From: Chrysomallon squamiferum
Taxonomy: Eukaryota > Mollusca > Gastropoda > Neomphalida > Peltospiridae
Direction: 5' to 3'
Length of the DNA stretch: 52,500 nucleotides
NCBI GenBank assembly: GCA_012295275.1
Contig: CM022674.1
Coordinates: 9,742,292 to 9,794,791, forward strand
Position numbers and translations under genes: made by a program. The notes below the pieces were generated by a model, which did not search any database, was not told where the DNA came from, and worked only from the letters and a program-made list of their open reading frames with translations. Positions 23,796 through 39,801 of this stretch are shown piece by piece; position 1 is the first letter of the stretch; every line of letters starts with the position of its first letter.

Positions 23796-26700
23796 CTAAC
23801 AAAATACATCATTATTACTTTGATCAGAGAATTTTTATGTTTTGGAACAATTTGACAGAATTCTCAGATCAGACTTCATAATATTCATCAGTTATCAGTA
23901 TTAAAAACAATTTAATGTTTGGAAAAACTGTTCAAACTTCGTAATACACATAGACAACAGGATAAAAACACTTTTACTGTTTGATAATTTAATGGAAAAC
24001 TCAGTGATTTATTGATTTGTCATTTTCTTATTTATTTATTTTTTTTTAATTGTTGTTAGATCAAATGGTGTATCCAGGGTATAGCAGTTTTACTATGAAG
24101 AATCTAAGAAAGTGTGTGTTAAGAAAACATTACTTTTTGTTTATTAATTAGGAGATTATTTTTCAAGTAGTTTATCATGGATTAAACATAACGAATGTTA
24201 TTTAAAACTAAACCTGTTATCTCCATTCTACAAGTGAATGATATTCATATGCAAGTCTCATTTAAGCAGAGATGGCAAATGAAAATCAGTTTCTTTACCA
24301 AAGTTTGCCAATCACAACTCAGTGTCATGGTAGAATAAAAAATCACATGCTTTTTTCACCTGATATTTGGACAATACACTGGATGTGCACATAAAGTTCC
24401 TATTTATTTATGGATCGAACATTTGTTTAACAAAAAAAATTCTGTTTTCAGTGATATTTATTATATCTGTCACAATATAATTCAATATAATTCAGTATCT
24501 CAAAAATAAAAATGAAAAATAAAAGTTTGCAATGAGTGTAATAACAGGAGAGTTTTAATTGTTTACTTATATATTTTTACATTTTCAAAGTCAGTTTTGT
24601 ACTGAAATAACTCACTTTCTTCTCAGGTAGTTGTACATGATGTAAGAAGCTAAAATAATAAAACAGAAAACAGAAAGACAAATGGCAATAACTCCAGGTA
24701 CTGAAACACTGCAGTCAAAACCTGTCCACAACAAATTACACTGACAGTGACTTGGAGAAATACATCTCCCATGTACACATTGCCTGAAAAACAGATTAGA
24801 AATAAATATAATCAGTTAGATCTCAGACAGAGATCAACATATCTTCTCTTATAACTGATTATTCTGAGATACAAGATTTTCTTTATTAATTTAACAATTA
24901 AAAAACCCTAAAAAAAAACAACTGTTTTTTCTAACAATTTACATTATTTATATAAATGTATGTATGTATATTTAGCAAATAAAATATTTATGGTTGGTCT
25001 TATATAAATAATGCAAATTTTCTAAATTAATTCATACTGACAAAATATTTATTAAATGAAAGTTGTGTATTTATACAAATGCATGTAATCAAAAACAGTG
25101 TTAGGTCAGTTCAGGTTAAATAAACCGATCCCCAGAAAACAGTTTACAAAGTAAAATATTTTTATCATTAAATAGACTTATTTTGATTTAAGTACTACAT
25201 ATTCATCAGAAATTTTGTTTATATTACTTGCATATGGCTTCTTCACATGCTTCTCCACGCCAGCCTGTTTGACAAACACACATGTCTGGGACAAGACAAT
25301 GTCCATTGCGACAGTTACAAGAAATGTGTTCACAGTTCGACCCGTAATAACCTTTTTTGCACCTAAAACAATTTAATCACTTTGTATTTTATGAAACTGA
25401 AGAAACAAAATAATTCCAGAAGTATTATTTTTTCATTATATTTGATATCCATATATTTTGTGTGTGTGTGTGTGTGTGTGTGTGAATGTGTTTGTATGAG
25501 AGCATGTCAGAGAGAGAGAAAGACACAGAGAAATAATGAGAGAATAATAATAAAATGTTCAGTTATTTTTAACTTAAGATTTTATTTATGGACAGAAAAA
25601 CCCAAATTTCAAATTTTATGAGATGAACAGCCATATTTACGTGCACATATTCATAGCTGAGCAATTCCCAAACTGATACAGAGTTAAGTCCTTTTCTGAA
25701 AGTTTTATTCCTCCACAGCCAAATTCACAATAGAAAGGAGCCACTGCAGGTTCATTCATGATAATTTCTATTATTTCAGAAAAATTAGGCATAGGTTTAA
25801 TTTCTCCAGTATGAAATTCAATGTAGCCTGATGATGTGTGAAATCTAAAATATTTAACACAAATACTTTAATAATATACTGCCAATACACTACATTATAA
25901 ATACTGTTTATCAGAAATATATAAACAAAAATTCTTAAATTTATTGTGCACCTTACATCTCTCAATTTACAACTGTTTCTGTTTAATATATTTATCAATA
26001 TTACTGACAGATGAACCATACCACTGCTGTTATCAGAAAATATTTATATATGTCTTATTATCATCTGAAGATTAGCATATATACAAAATCACAGTAAACA
26101 AATGAAAACAATAAATAAATGATTGAATAATGTGTGTGTGTGTCTGTCTATCTAGAGACTTAATATAAAAGGATATAACCTTAAAACAAAATTCATGGAT
26201 TATCAAAATGTCATTCATCAACAATATCTCTTACTTGGGCAAATTTTAACATAAATTACCAGCTTTCATTAATTTTAATATTACTAAAGTAATTTTCAGT
26301 TTCTATACATTTTATTTACAAGTTATGTATCATTTACATTAAAAAGAATTTACACTTAGATGAATTGTATTTTCATTGCATATAAATAAAAAAATATAAA
26401 AGTGGACTTTAAAAATTTCAAGAAACTATTTAGGCCATGTGGTATTAAAAATATACAATACTTATTCACACTTACTTTCGTTCATTGATAAAACGCGTCC
26501 TTGGGTAAACTATGGGGGAAGTTGTGTAACTGAACGGTGGTTTATTAAGTGGATAAAAAGCCTGTATTAGTAACTCCACCTGCTCTGTTGTATTCAAAGC
26601 AATAATAAGTCTTGCATGGATTTTAGCCTGCAAACAATAAAAGATTTGTTATAGTATGAAATACAGTTCAAAGTATGATACAGTTTTGGTCTACTTCTAG

Positions 26701-29700
26701 TTACATTACTTTTTATTAAATGAATATATGCTGACTCAGCTGAGGATTGCTTTTGTGACTAGTGAAGTAGCTACACGTCTTATTTATGTTGTCATATTTT
26801 CAGTTATTGTGTTTGTTGATGATTCCTACAGCAACTAAATGTAGGTTAAAAAATTTGCAGCATTTCTGAATTTTGTCTAGAAAAATAATGAATCACTTAA
26901 TGTGCTTTCTAAACTTTACATTAGTACGATTACGAATCATTATATTTTCATATAGTTACTACTATTATAGCTATTCTGATAAATTTACTATGGTTACAGC
27001 TATTTCTCATATACTTACTTCTGCTGATGTCTTTATTATTTGTTATTTATATTTATTATTTATAATATTTATATTACTGACATATTTACTACTGCTGCTA
27101 CTGTTATATTTACTTTTACTGATATATCTTACTTCTGCTGCTGTTATACTTACTTTTACTGATATATCTTACTTCTGCTGCTGTTATACTTACTTTTACT
27201 GATATATCTTACTTCTGCTGCTGTTATACTTACTTTTACTGATATATCTTACTTCTGCTGCTGTTATACTTACTTTTACTGATATATTCACTACTGCTGC
27301 TACTGTTATACTTACTTTTACTGATATATTCTTACTGCTGCTACTGTTATACTTACTTTTACTGATATATTCACTACTGCTGCTACTGTTATACTTACTT
27401 TTACTGATATATTCACTACTGCTGCTACTGTTATACTTACTATTATCAATAATTTACTACTGCTGCTACTATTATATACTTACTATTATCAATAATTTAC
27501 TACTGCTGCTACTGTTATACATATTATTACTGACATATTTACTACTTCTGCTGCTGTTATACTTACTTTTACTGATATATCTTACTTCTGCTGCTGTTAT
27601 ACTTACTTTTACTGATATATCACTACTTCTGCTGCTGTTATACTTACTTTTATGATATAATTTACTACTGCTGCTACTGTTATACATATTTTTACTGATA
27701 TATTCACTACTGCTGCTACTGTTATACTTACTATTATCAATATATTTACTACTGCTGCTGCTGTTATACTTATTTTTACTGATATATTTACTACTTCTGC
27801 TGCTGTTATAATTTACTTTTACTGATATATTCACTACTGCTGCTACTGTTATACTTACTATTATCAATAATTTACTACTGCTGCTACTGTTATACATATT
27901 ATTACTGACATATTTACTACTTCTGCTGCTGTTATACTTACTTTTACTGATATATCTTACTTCTGCTGCTGTTATACTTACTTTTACTGATATATCTTAC
28001 TTCTGCTGCTGTTATACTTACTTTTACTGATATATTCACTACTGCTGCTACTGTTATACTTACTATTATCAATAATTTACTACTGCTGCTACTGTTATAC
28101 ATATTATTACTGACATATTTACTACTTCTGCTGCTGTTATACTTACTTTTACTGATATATCTTACTTCTGCTGCTGTTATACTTACTTTTACTGATATAT
28201 CTTACTTCTGCTGCTGTTATACTTACTTTTACTGATATATTCACTACTGCTGCTACTGTTATACTTACTATTATCAATAATTTACTACTGCTGCTACTGT
28301 TATACATATTATTACTGACATATTTACTACTTCTGCTGCTGTTATACTTACTTTTATTGATATATACTACTGCTGCTACTGTTATACTTACTTTTATTGA
28401 TATATCTTACTTCTGCTGCTGTTATACTTACTTTTACTGATATATTCACTACTGCTGCTACTGTTATACTTACTATTATCAATAATTTACTACTGCTGCT
28501 ACTGTTATATACTTACTATTATCAATAATTTACTACTGCTGTTATACTTACTATTATTGATAATTTACTACTGCTGCTACTGTTATATACTTACTATTAT
28601 CAATAATTTACTACTGCTGTTATACTTACTATTATTGATAATTTACTACTGCTGCTACTATTATATACTTACTATTATTGATAATTTTACTGCTGCTGTT
28701 ATACTTACTATTATTGATAATTTACTACTGCTGTTATACTTACTATTATTGATAATTTACTACTGCTGCTACTGTTACACTTACTATTATTGATAATTTA
28801 CTACTGCTGCTACTGTTATACTTACTATTATTGATAATTTACTACTGCTGTTATACTTACTATTATTGATAATTTACTACTGCTGCTACTGTTACACTTA
28901 CTATTATTGATAATTTACTACTGCTGCTACTGTTATACTTACCACTATTGATAATTTACTACTTCTGCTACTGCTATACATACTACTGCTAATATTTATT
29001 ACTACTGCTGCTCCTTTTATACTTACTATTACTGTCGCATTGACTGTATGTGGATTTAAATTTATTAGGAAAGCTCTGTATCCCTTTCTATTTCCATTTT
29101 TATCAAATTTTATCATCCCTGTAAGACCTGATAACTCAACCTGCAGAGCACAAATATTTCTTTTTTCAAAAGAGGAAAAAAATAAAAGCAATAATAATAA
29201 TAAATACAATAATATTAACTCTAATAACAGGCTATCTTTAAGATCATTCAAGAAATTGAAAAGAAATAGAAAAAAAAAAAAATAAATAAGAAGAAAAGAG
29301 AAAATAATAAAGAATTAGAAATAAACACACAAAAAAATATCTATAATATCTAAATATAAAACTACTTTTATTATATTGCAGTGTATGGCATGTATAATTA
29401 AATAAGTACCTTTCGAATCTCTGTTGCTAGTTTTGGTCCAGTAATTGTTAAATTTTTTTTTATGATTGATGTCATAGCTTTAGCAAAAGTTATTGTAGCA
29501 TCGTATGCCAAACCATAAATTTCTCCTGACTTCAAAAGAAATTTCATAATTATATACACACATACACATCTCTCACATGTATATAAATCCAAAACTGTCA
29601 CCAGCATATAAATAAATTAATTACAATATATAAATGTTAGTCACAACTGTAATGCTTTGAAGAAATACTGTTATAATTTTATTTCAAATATATGTTTCAC

Positions 29701-31410
29701 TAGTGTTATAATAATAATTATTGTTATTACTAATGAAATATCACACACATAAATAATAATTATCTAACATTCATATGTATAAACTGTCGAGATGTAATTT
29801 AATGTCTCTTGTTGCAATGTTAAAGATTAAATTAGTATTTGCCTACAGAAGTATTAGTAATTAAAAACAAATTCATAAAAGTGAGCCTTGTTGCTATTTT
29901 ATATTTGATATGTATAATTATTTTTATAATATTAATGGTAATAATAATAATAATGTTCCATATAATATTGTTTTCTATTATTAATTTTTAATTTATTATA
30001 TTATTATTTGTTATAACATTGACATGATAATGGTAAAAATAGTGGAATCATGAGTGTATAAGAAATGATAATGTTTCATTCAGTTAAGAAATCAACCTTT
30101 TTCTGTTGAATGGTACCTTTCCAAGAATATAATCAGGTTGTGATAAAAGCTCTTTTCCAAAAGTAAACGATAAAGAAGAATAAAAGACTTTTCGCCATAA
30201 TGGACTGTTATACCCAGACACGTCATAGGTTGATGAATAAGCATGCAGTCCCTTAAAGGCTGTCGTGCACTTAGGTTCCTGACAAAACAAACTATAAATA
30301 AATATTAAGATATTTAATCAAAAATCAAATTATGACTGAATGAAATTTAACAATTGATAATGTTAGTGGTTAGCTACATTTCTTGATGCTGATTTTAGAA
30401 AGGAAACATTTCAGGTTTTCACTTAGCAGCAATGGATCTTTAAAACACACTTGAGAAAAGAGAATCAGAAAACAGCATCTAGTAAACCATTATGAGGTAC
30501 TGACAGGAACTGCAGACACTGCATTCAGAAGAATTAGTCTATGCCTCACAAATTCAGATGAGTGCTCTAACACTGAGCTCACTTCTTACAAACTAGAAAT
30601 ATATATTAGAATTATTTAGAGGTTTTTTTGAGAAAGAAGAGCAGAGCTTACTTTCTTACAATCTTCATATTCATCATTCCAAGGGAAGTCTTCAGAAAAC
30701 TGCTCTATTGTAACCCACTGATAACCATGTAAACAAGCTATTTCATTTCTGAAATTTAAATTTAAATTATTTGTTTAATAATAAGAAGAATAGTAACAAC
30801 AACAACAACAATAATAATTGTAATCATAATAACAAATGATAAATGTTTCCATTCAGAATATCATTAATTTATTATTGTTCACAAAGACTGAAAATGATAA
30901 AATATTATTTAAAGTGAGGAACGACCTTCTTCTCCTAACAATGCTTATAAACAATTACAATTTTGACTGCACTTGTTTATGTAATTTGTTCTTCTCCACA
31001 ATTGGAAAAATCAATGAATGGAACACTGTCAGGCACAAAGTTGGAAGATAAAATTGTTAGTTTTTCACTGAGAGAGGATTTTTATACTTGTATGTTTTAT
31101 ATGCAATTTCAAAACGTAGCCACTGATTTGGGCAAAGGGAGCCTAACTGATGGGAAAATAATAATAATAATATAATAAGAAAGAATATAAAAGTATAAAA
31201 TGCCTATACCTAATTGCAGCTCGAAGAACTTTGACATTTAAAGGTTTTAATACAAAAAAGAATATTATCCTTATTTGAAAAGATTTTATCTTTAGCATAT
31301 ATGAATCCAGTTCATCTTCACTGCTGTCTCTAGAAACAGACACCTAAAAAAATGTAAAAATATCCCAGCAAAAACAGCTCACAAACAACAGCAAAATCAG
31401 CATAACATAT

Positions 31411-31463
<53 letters not shown>

Positions 31464-34400
31464 TATATATAGATATATAGTATGGATTTTTTATTTTCCT
31501 ATTTAAGCTGTATATAAAAAATTGAAATTAATGGTATTGCTATACACTGAAGAGAAAAAATATAAAATCATTAAATAGAAAGAAACTTTAGGCAATTATA
31601 TCAGGGATAGATTTATAAGTTAGAGAAAACATTACTTTACTTACAGTGATTGGGTTCATGTTTGTTAAAATATTGATGTATTGTAAATGATATACTGGAA
31701 CTTTTGTTTGCTTACCTCACCTTCAATTGTTATTCCAAACTTAGAGCAAGCAGAATAGAAAGCTTCATTCATTTTCAGCATTTCATCACTAATAATTAGC
31801 TGTAATTTGTGTGGAACAAAAACAAACAAACAAACAAATAGATAAATAGAAACACTGTAACAGTCATATCACCCTTCCAGGTAGAAATTAACAGCTGAAA
31901 TGAACTAATTTAAATAAACTGACATATTAGCTACAAAGTGCATCAGTATTACATTTATATATATATAATGATATATACTTTAATAATGCAAAGCATCAAA
32001 AAGAAAAAAAATGAAAATATAAAAAAAAAATTGTTCAGTGTTAACTTATCTCCATTATTTTACAAATCCACATATAATAATTAACTTCAAAAATGTCTAA
32101 TTTGGTAAATATAAAAATATTTTTAAAAACCAACAATCCTAATGCAAAACAATATCAATTGTTGGTAAAATAACTGACATGTTAATAAGTTAAGTTCATG
32201 AATAAGTTAAACATTGGTCTTTATAAATAATCAGTCAATAAGTAGTTAGCTGAATATTAGCTGAGTATAAAACAAAGTAAAGTGTATTACAATATGAGTC
32301 CATCTTCTTGACACAGCATCTGACAGTGTATCTTTTATTATGGTTTCTTCATCCCAGCACACACGGTTAAAGTAAGGATAGAATTTCTGAAACAAAAAAC
32401 AGTCTCTGTAGTCTGCATGCACAAAACATCTGTCAGTTCTTGATGTAATAAAAAATTATATTTAAAGTATTTAACAACTAAATTACCCAGGTAATATAAA
32501 ATAAAAATAAATTATTTTTCTTTGTTTTTCTCTTTTTTGTTAATTAGAATGTTTTATACATAATGAACATCAAGTATATTTGTTTTCACTATGGTTTTAA
32601 TTCAAGTTTATAAAAAAAAAAAAAGAAAAGAGAAAAAGACTACAAACAAAATGAATCACATAACTGATAATTAGAATAAAAGAAATTTGTTTTCAGTGTA
32701 GATCCAGCATTTTGATAATTATTTTTATAATAAACAATAATGATGTCATTTAATTCCTATGCCAAATGTAAAAAAAAAAGTCACTATTGTAAAAAAATAG
32801 TAACAAAAAATAAAATTTAATAAATCCAGAAATAAATATTTTATATTTGTATTTGTTAAATAAATTATTTCTATGAAAGAACATCAATATCGATATATCT
32901 TCTCTTCTGAAATATTTCAATAAAAATATCTTATTTACTTTGTAATAAATTTCTGTTACCTTATTTGCAAATTCTTTCTTTGTTTCATGCAGAGCAATTG
33001 CTGGAAGTTCTTCATAGTTGAGAAGAGGACTAATTCTTTCTGTTAGAAAGTTTCTGCCTAAACCAATTATTCCTCGGATTCTTTCATTAGGATTATTCTG
33101 TTCATATAAGACGTCTATTATGCAATGTTTCTTAACATATCACGGTAAACAAATTACTGACAAAATATTACACATAAACAGACATAGCATCAAGAGAAAA
33201 TGAAATATTTGTATACACTAAATAATGTCATTATGGTGCAGGATCTCAAAAATTATATGATTATCTGCTACACACATTCTTAGTGAGGTACTCATATCAA
33301 AATATTGATGCTAGATCAGAATAAATCCTTTTAAAAAAGCTTTATTACTAAATTAAAGATGCCTGATATCTTAATAAATATTATAACTTAACAAAACATT
33401 TACAGTTTATTGCACAAGTACTGTATGTAACCAATAAAAAGTTACAAGTACATACACGTCTTTTAACTTTTTATAATTGTAAGATAATACTTTAATGGCG
33501 CAACAGGAACACTCATATAAAAAACACATCATGCTATTCACACACACACACACACACACAATAAATAAATGAATGATAAAATAGTATAATAGTGACTTCT
33601 TTCTTTTTAAAGTATAATGAAATCCTAATATTATAATGATTATTTCCAAACCATAGCTGTTTGACTTTAGGGTTAGACAACTGAAAACAAATTTAATACT
33701 TTTCCATGGTAAATCATTTTTCTCAACTGTCCAACTGTGTGTGCCACATTTACTTTGTTATCATAAATCTTCACAATTAGTCTCCTCCCTTAAACAAAGA
33801 GATATTAAGGTTTTAAAGGAAACATGAATATTATTTTACAAACATTATTTTAATATTTAGAATATTTGACTGTTTAATTATTCAAGTTCTTACACTATTT
33901 CTTTGACACATATCTAATAAAATAAACATATTAATGTTGACAGATTTCACAGTTTTAAAGATATCAGAAAATAATATTAATTTAGTAAATCCTTTACATT
34001 TCCTCAACCTCTCCCCACACCAGTTGATGTACCAAAACTAGTTTTGAGCAGATAATTTGTTATCATGGATTTTACTGAAAAGTTGTAAACAATCATCTCA
34101 AATATTAACTAATATAACTTCATATGCTTTCAATATTCATAAAAACAACGTGCCTACCTTCCAAAATTTCACTGTGTATATCTTTACTGAACACATTCCT
34201 CTGATTTCCTCTAAATATATAGCTATGTGTGTGATTTACAGCATTGCCTGGTAGGTCAAAATATTCTATAGCATCATGAAAATCTAGTGAATTGTCATTT
34301 TGTAATTCTGTTATCTGGCCATTAGGAAAATTTATTGTCTTCCTATTTGGAAATAAATTTGTAATATTTGGAATTGTTTCTGGATCATCAAAACTGTAAT

Positions 34401-37400
34401 TTACTGATTTATCTTTAATGTGTTCAGCTGCTACACGTGAAAAAATATCTTCTTGAAGTTTTTCAGTGTTTCTGTCACTGTAGTGTGCAATGTAAATGTC
34501 ACCTGTAAAAACAAAAATGAGTTAGTGCCACATTTGTCACTGACCTATAAAGAGAAATATAGCTCCGAAATACATATTCAGAAGTGTCGCTGAGTAATTC
34601 ATATAGAGAAGTCTAGCTGAGTAATTCATATAGAGAAGTGTCGCTGAATAATTAATATAGAGAAGTGTAGCTGTGTAATACATGCAGAGAAGTGTAGCTG
34701 AGTAATTCATATATAGAAGTGTCACTGAATAATTAATATACAGAAGTGTACCTGAGTAATACATGTAGAGAAGTGTAACTGAGTAATACATATAGAGAAG
34801 TGTAGCTGGGTAATACATGTAGAGAAGTGTAGCTGGATAATACATGTAGAGAAGTGTAGCTGAGTAATTCATATAGAGAAGTGTTGCTGAATAATTAATA
34901 TAGAGAAGTGTAGCTGAATAATTAATATAGAGAAGTGTAGCTGAATAATTAATATAGAGAAGTGTAGCTGGGTAATACATGTAGAGAAGTGTAGCTGGAT
35001 AATACATGTAGAGAAGTGTAGCTGAGTAATTCATATAGAGAAGTGTCGCTGAATAATTAATATAGAGAAGTGTAGCTGGGTAATACATGTAGAGAAGTGT
35101 AGCTGTGTAATACATGTAGAGAAGTGTAGCTGAGTAATTCATATAGAGAAGTGTCGCTGAATAATTAATATAGAGAAGTGTAGCTGAGTAATACATGTGG
35201 AGAAGTGTAACTGAGTAATAGATATAGAGAAGTGTAGCTGGGTAATTCATATAGAGAAATGAAGCTGAGTAATTCATATAGAGAAGTGTAGCTGAGTTAT
35301 ACATGTAGAGAAGTGTAGCTGGGTAATACATGTAGAGAAGTGTAGCTGGGTAATACATGTAGAGAAGTGTAGCTGGGTAATACATATAGAGAAGTGTAGC
35401 TGAGAAATACACGTAGATAAGTGTAGCTGAGTAATTCATGTAGATAAGTGTAGCTGAGTAATACATGTAGATAAGTGTAGCTGAGTAATTCATGTAGAGA
35501 AATGTAGCTAGTAGTGCATATGGAGAAATATAACTGAGTAATACATATAGAGAAGTATAACTGAGGTATTCATATAGAGAGTGTAACCAACTAATAATAC
35601 AAGTAGAGAAGTATAACTGAGGTACATATAGAGAAGTATAACTGAGTTATACATACTGAAAAGTGTTTTGTTCAGTTAATCTCATGATGTGAAACAACAG
35701 TTTATTACATTTACATACTATAAATAAAAATACTGTTTGTGATATTTATTTATAAATCTTATGGAAGGAATATCTGTGGCAAGATCTGCTAAAACTTTGT
35801 AAAAACTGAAAATATGTCAGAGATAAAGGCTTTTACCTGAGGATACAATTTTGTTTTAACAGTATCCTATGCAAACGTGTATGTTTTGCAGTGACCCCTG
35901 CACATCTTGCTAGATAGAATACATGTTATAATATTTTCATTATGAATAAATGCCTAATTCAGTTCTTTATGCATCCATGTTATTTTGAGGGGCATCAACC
36001 TATCACTTTTTATAACAAAGATTAACAAAACAAAATACTGAACATCCTATTTTACCTGTTAAATATTTTGTTATTAATTAAAAAAATAATAAATTAACAG
36101 AGAGAGTAATACACTAGTTTGTAACATATCAGATAAACACAGTCCAATGTAAGACAAAGGAGAGATTTTGATTTCAATGCTAGTCTGGGTTAGAAACTAA
36201 TGGAATAAAGTCACTTCTAACTGTTACCTGTGACATTGATTTCATTAGTTCTTTTTGTCTTTATAATTTTATCTTCTCTGTTTATAGCTTCAAAATATAG
36301 TCTTACAGCTTCAATAGGATGGCATATTGAACCAAGAAATACGCCTCTTCCATCTTTCAGTGTGAATGATGAGTCTCTGGAAAGACAAGCTGACTCTGGA
36401 TCTGTCCGTGTGACTATATTCTGCAGATAGTGAGGAAAACTAAATTAATAAAACTCTAAGATTCAAAGTTGATCATTATATACATTTTAGAAGATTTAAA
36501 ATATTTCATCCAGCTAATTAAAGACTGATAAAATTTTCTAATGATTTATATATATATATTATTTTTTTACATTTACTTTAAAATAATATTTAGGTTTAAG
36601 CACAGCGTATTCGTATTAATGTACATATGAAAGGAAATGCTTTTTGTAATGTGTCACCATAGGCATAGTTTTACAATACAATTTCAAACGTTTCTGAACT
36701 TTACCAATTCAGCATCAGGTCTGGAATAGATTCTGTTTCCATTAGAATCTCTTGCTTCTATTACAAGAGATGGATAAAAAGGGAAATTGGCTCCTATTTT
36801 CTTAACAATGTCTTTTAATGGTGTTAACAAGACCAGAATTCTTGCAGTCTGTTCTAGAAAAAACAAAAACCAAGGAGAGAGAAACAGATCCTTTCATAGA
36901 ATATTTATCTGAAAAACAACATTATTTACAAAATATTTATTTATTAGTAGTAAAAATAAATTTAAAACATTAATAATTTTATTTAAAAATATAGATGTTA
37001 TTAATAATTAATTTCAAGAATTTTGTTTAAAAGTCTGTCTAATTACATAGTAATGGCTGCATTTTTTTTTTTTATAACCTTTACATGTATCATATACATA
37101 ATTATATTAGTTCTTATGATGTAACATAAAACTTATGAGTTATTGGTAGATCTAAAATGTAACATATAAAAGTTATGAGTTATGGGTAGATCTGGGATCA
37201 TGTAGCTAACTTTTAACTTTTCTAAGGCTTGTATTATCATAGCTAAGACTGGTTGCTGTAAGTAAACTGAAAACAAGTACTAGTATTGAGGTAATTTTAT
37301 TTTTTTAAACTAATACTAGTCAATCAAAGTAATTATATTAATTATTAATCATAATAATAATTTTTTTTTTTTTTTTTTTTTTTTTTAATTATTTTTCTGA

Positions 37401-38692
37401 AGTATTGTTAATAAATTAAACATTTTACCTTTAACTATGATGTTATCCCAAAAAAACCCATTGTGGTCTGTGTACTCCGATGTGTTTAACTGTGTGCGTA
37501 TAGTTCGATTGTTGAATATTTGCTTTGATTTTAAAATTTTGTAGAAATAAATAGGTGGATTGCGTCTTCTTGGATCCCTTGCTGGGATCAGAGTGGCCTT
37601 TACTCTCAGCTGTGGATGGGCATCTAAAATTCTGATATTTGTGAATGTCACTTTTCCTGCCCAAGCTCGTTTCCTAATAATTATATTTTTCTTTTCATTG
37701 TGTCCCTTAAAACAAATAAGTATATGTCTAAAATAAAAATTAGTTGCTAAAATGCAAAATATTCTTTGACTATTGTTAATATCAGTGAAATTTCTATTTA
37801 TATATATATATATACACCTGTCCAAGTAGAATGAAAATATCATTATCAAAAAAAATTATAATAATAATAACCAAAAAAAATTCTGTGTTACTCCAAATAA
37901 AAGTGTATTATTATATTTTTGATTTAATGGTCTAAATACCACTAACCTTGGTGGACTTTAAAACATGTCTTGATGGTATTGTGAGTTCTACTAATGATGT
38001 GGCATCAAGTCCTTTTCTCACTGTGTTACCACTGATGTCAATAATATTCAGTGATATACTGAATGGATTATTTGCTATGACTACAGTTTTGGGATTTTTT
38101 GAAAAGTTTAGTGTCCAAGCAGGAGCTATAATATTAATACAACTATAAATACATAAAATAAGGCAGAGTAAAATTAACAAAAAGCATTTTAAGATAAATA
38201 AAAAAATTGATTATTTTGAACACTCAAATATTATTAATTCAACTAATTTCAAGATAAATAAATAAGTAAATAAATTCAAATTTTTAAAATAATAAAAAAT
38301 ATGACATCACAAGTATTAGCACTACAGTATAGTTCAGAAATGAATCCAGATGTAATTTAGAGCTCAAAAGGTAGTTATTGTATTTTACTACTATCTATCT
38401 TTCTATCTATCAGTCTGTCTGTCCGTCTATCTATCTATCTATATATCTATTTATCTGTATATCTATCTTTCAGTCTAACAGTCTGTCCATCTATCTATCT
38501 ATTTTTCAATCTATCAGTCTCTGAACCATCTATCTATATATCTATCTATCTATCTTTCAATCTGTCTGTCTGTCAATCTATCAAGCTGTCTGATATCTGT
38601 CTATCTATCAAGCTGTCTGATATCTGTCTATCTATCAGTCTGTGTCTATCTATCAATCTATCAGTCTGTCTGTCTATCTCTCAATCAATCAA

Positions 38693-38727
<35 letters not shown>

Positions 38728-39003
38728 GTCTATCTATCTATCAATTTATCATTAAAACCATAAACATTATATATATATAAATAAAAAACATACTCTGTAC
38801 TAAAACTGGATTTGTAACATTTACAATTTTAATGTTATTTGGCAAGGTGACCGTGAACTTGAATATCCTTTTGTTTTGTGGTATTATTTTATAATCATAA
38901 TGATAATGAAATAAACCATCTGCAACCAGCACACCATCATGTATTGTCAAATATTCATGAAGTACAGTTTCTCTTCCGCTTTCACCACAGTTAAATCTAT
39001 CAA

Positions 39004-39034
<31 letters not shown>

Positions 39035-39763
39035 AACAAAATAAAATAGAATAAAACAGAATAAAATATAATAACTATCAGTTATACTTGCTTCTTTTTC
39101 AATATTTTATAATTTAAAGTTGGGAAAATGATTACCTAAGTAATTAATGAATAAATCTTACTTGTAATCTTGCATATTCAAATTTTTCACATTTCTAATT
39201 AATTGGCACAGCTTTCCTCCTTTATTTTTCCATTTATCAACTGATCCTTTTTTGTTTTTGTACACGTCAACGTCAATAGTTTCTACAGTAAAAGGTAAAT
39301 TTGCTAATTTTCCATAATCTGCCTCTGTTACTTGAATGCCATCTTTTATAAAATAGGCAATAATTGGTCTGCTTATTATCTGATTCAGTGGTGCACTGTA
39401 AATTTTATTCAAATCTGATGGAATATGTCTCGGTGGAGAAAAATTTGGTTTGAACACTATATTCATGTTCCCACATGATTTTCCTAAGAGTGAAAAAATA
39501 AATAAAAATAAAAATAAATAATCAGTTCAATTAATTTTTTATTATTCTTATTTCTGTTCTAATTTTTTTTTTTTTTATTATTGATTTAATAGCAGACATT
39601 TAATTAAAAACAGCATTTCACTAAAGAAAATATTTTTCATAAAATGTATAAAAATTTAATAACACATTATAGGTGCAGTAGAAACTAATTCTAATTCCAC
39701 ATTTCAGCTCACTTTAAGAATTTAATATTTGTTTTAGTGCTGTCTGCAAATGATAAATAAGAG

Positions 39764-39801
<38 letters not shown>

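Noticed and set aside
26873-27897. Open frames of 109 aa (+) and 141 aa (-) within the intronic satellite
   Set aside because: They are made of the ~41-bp repeat (Tyr/Leu- or Ser/Asn-rich periodic sequence) with no splice or start context; they reflect repeat phase, not genes.
34537-35493. 318-aa repetitive minus-strand ORF as a stand-alone gene
   Set aside because: It is entirely a stop-free 27-bp minisatellite lying in an intron between two phase-matched exons; kept only as a finding.
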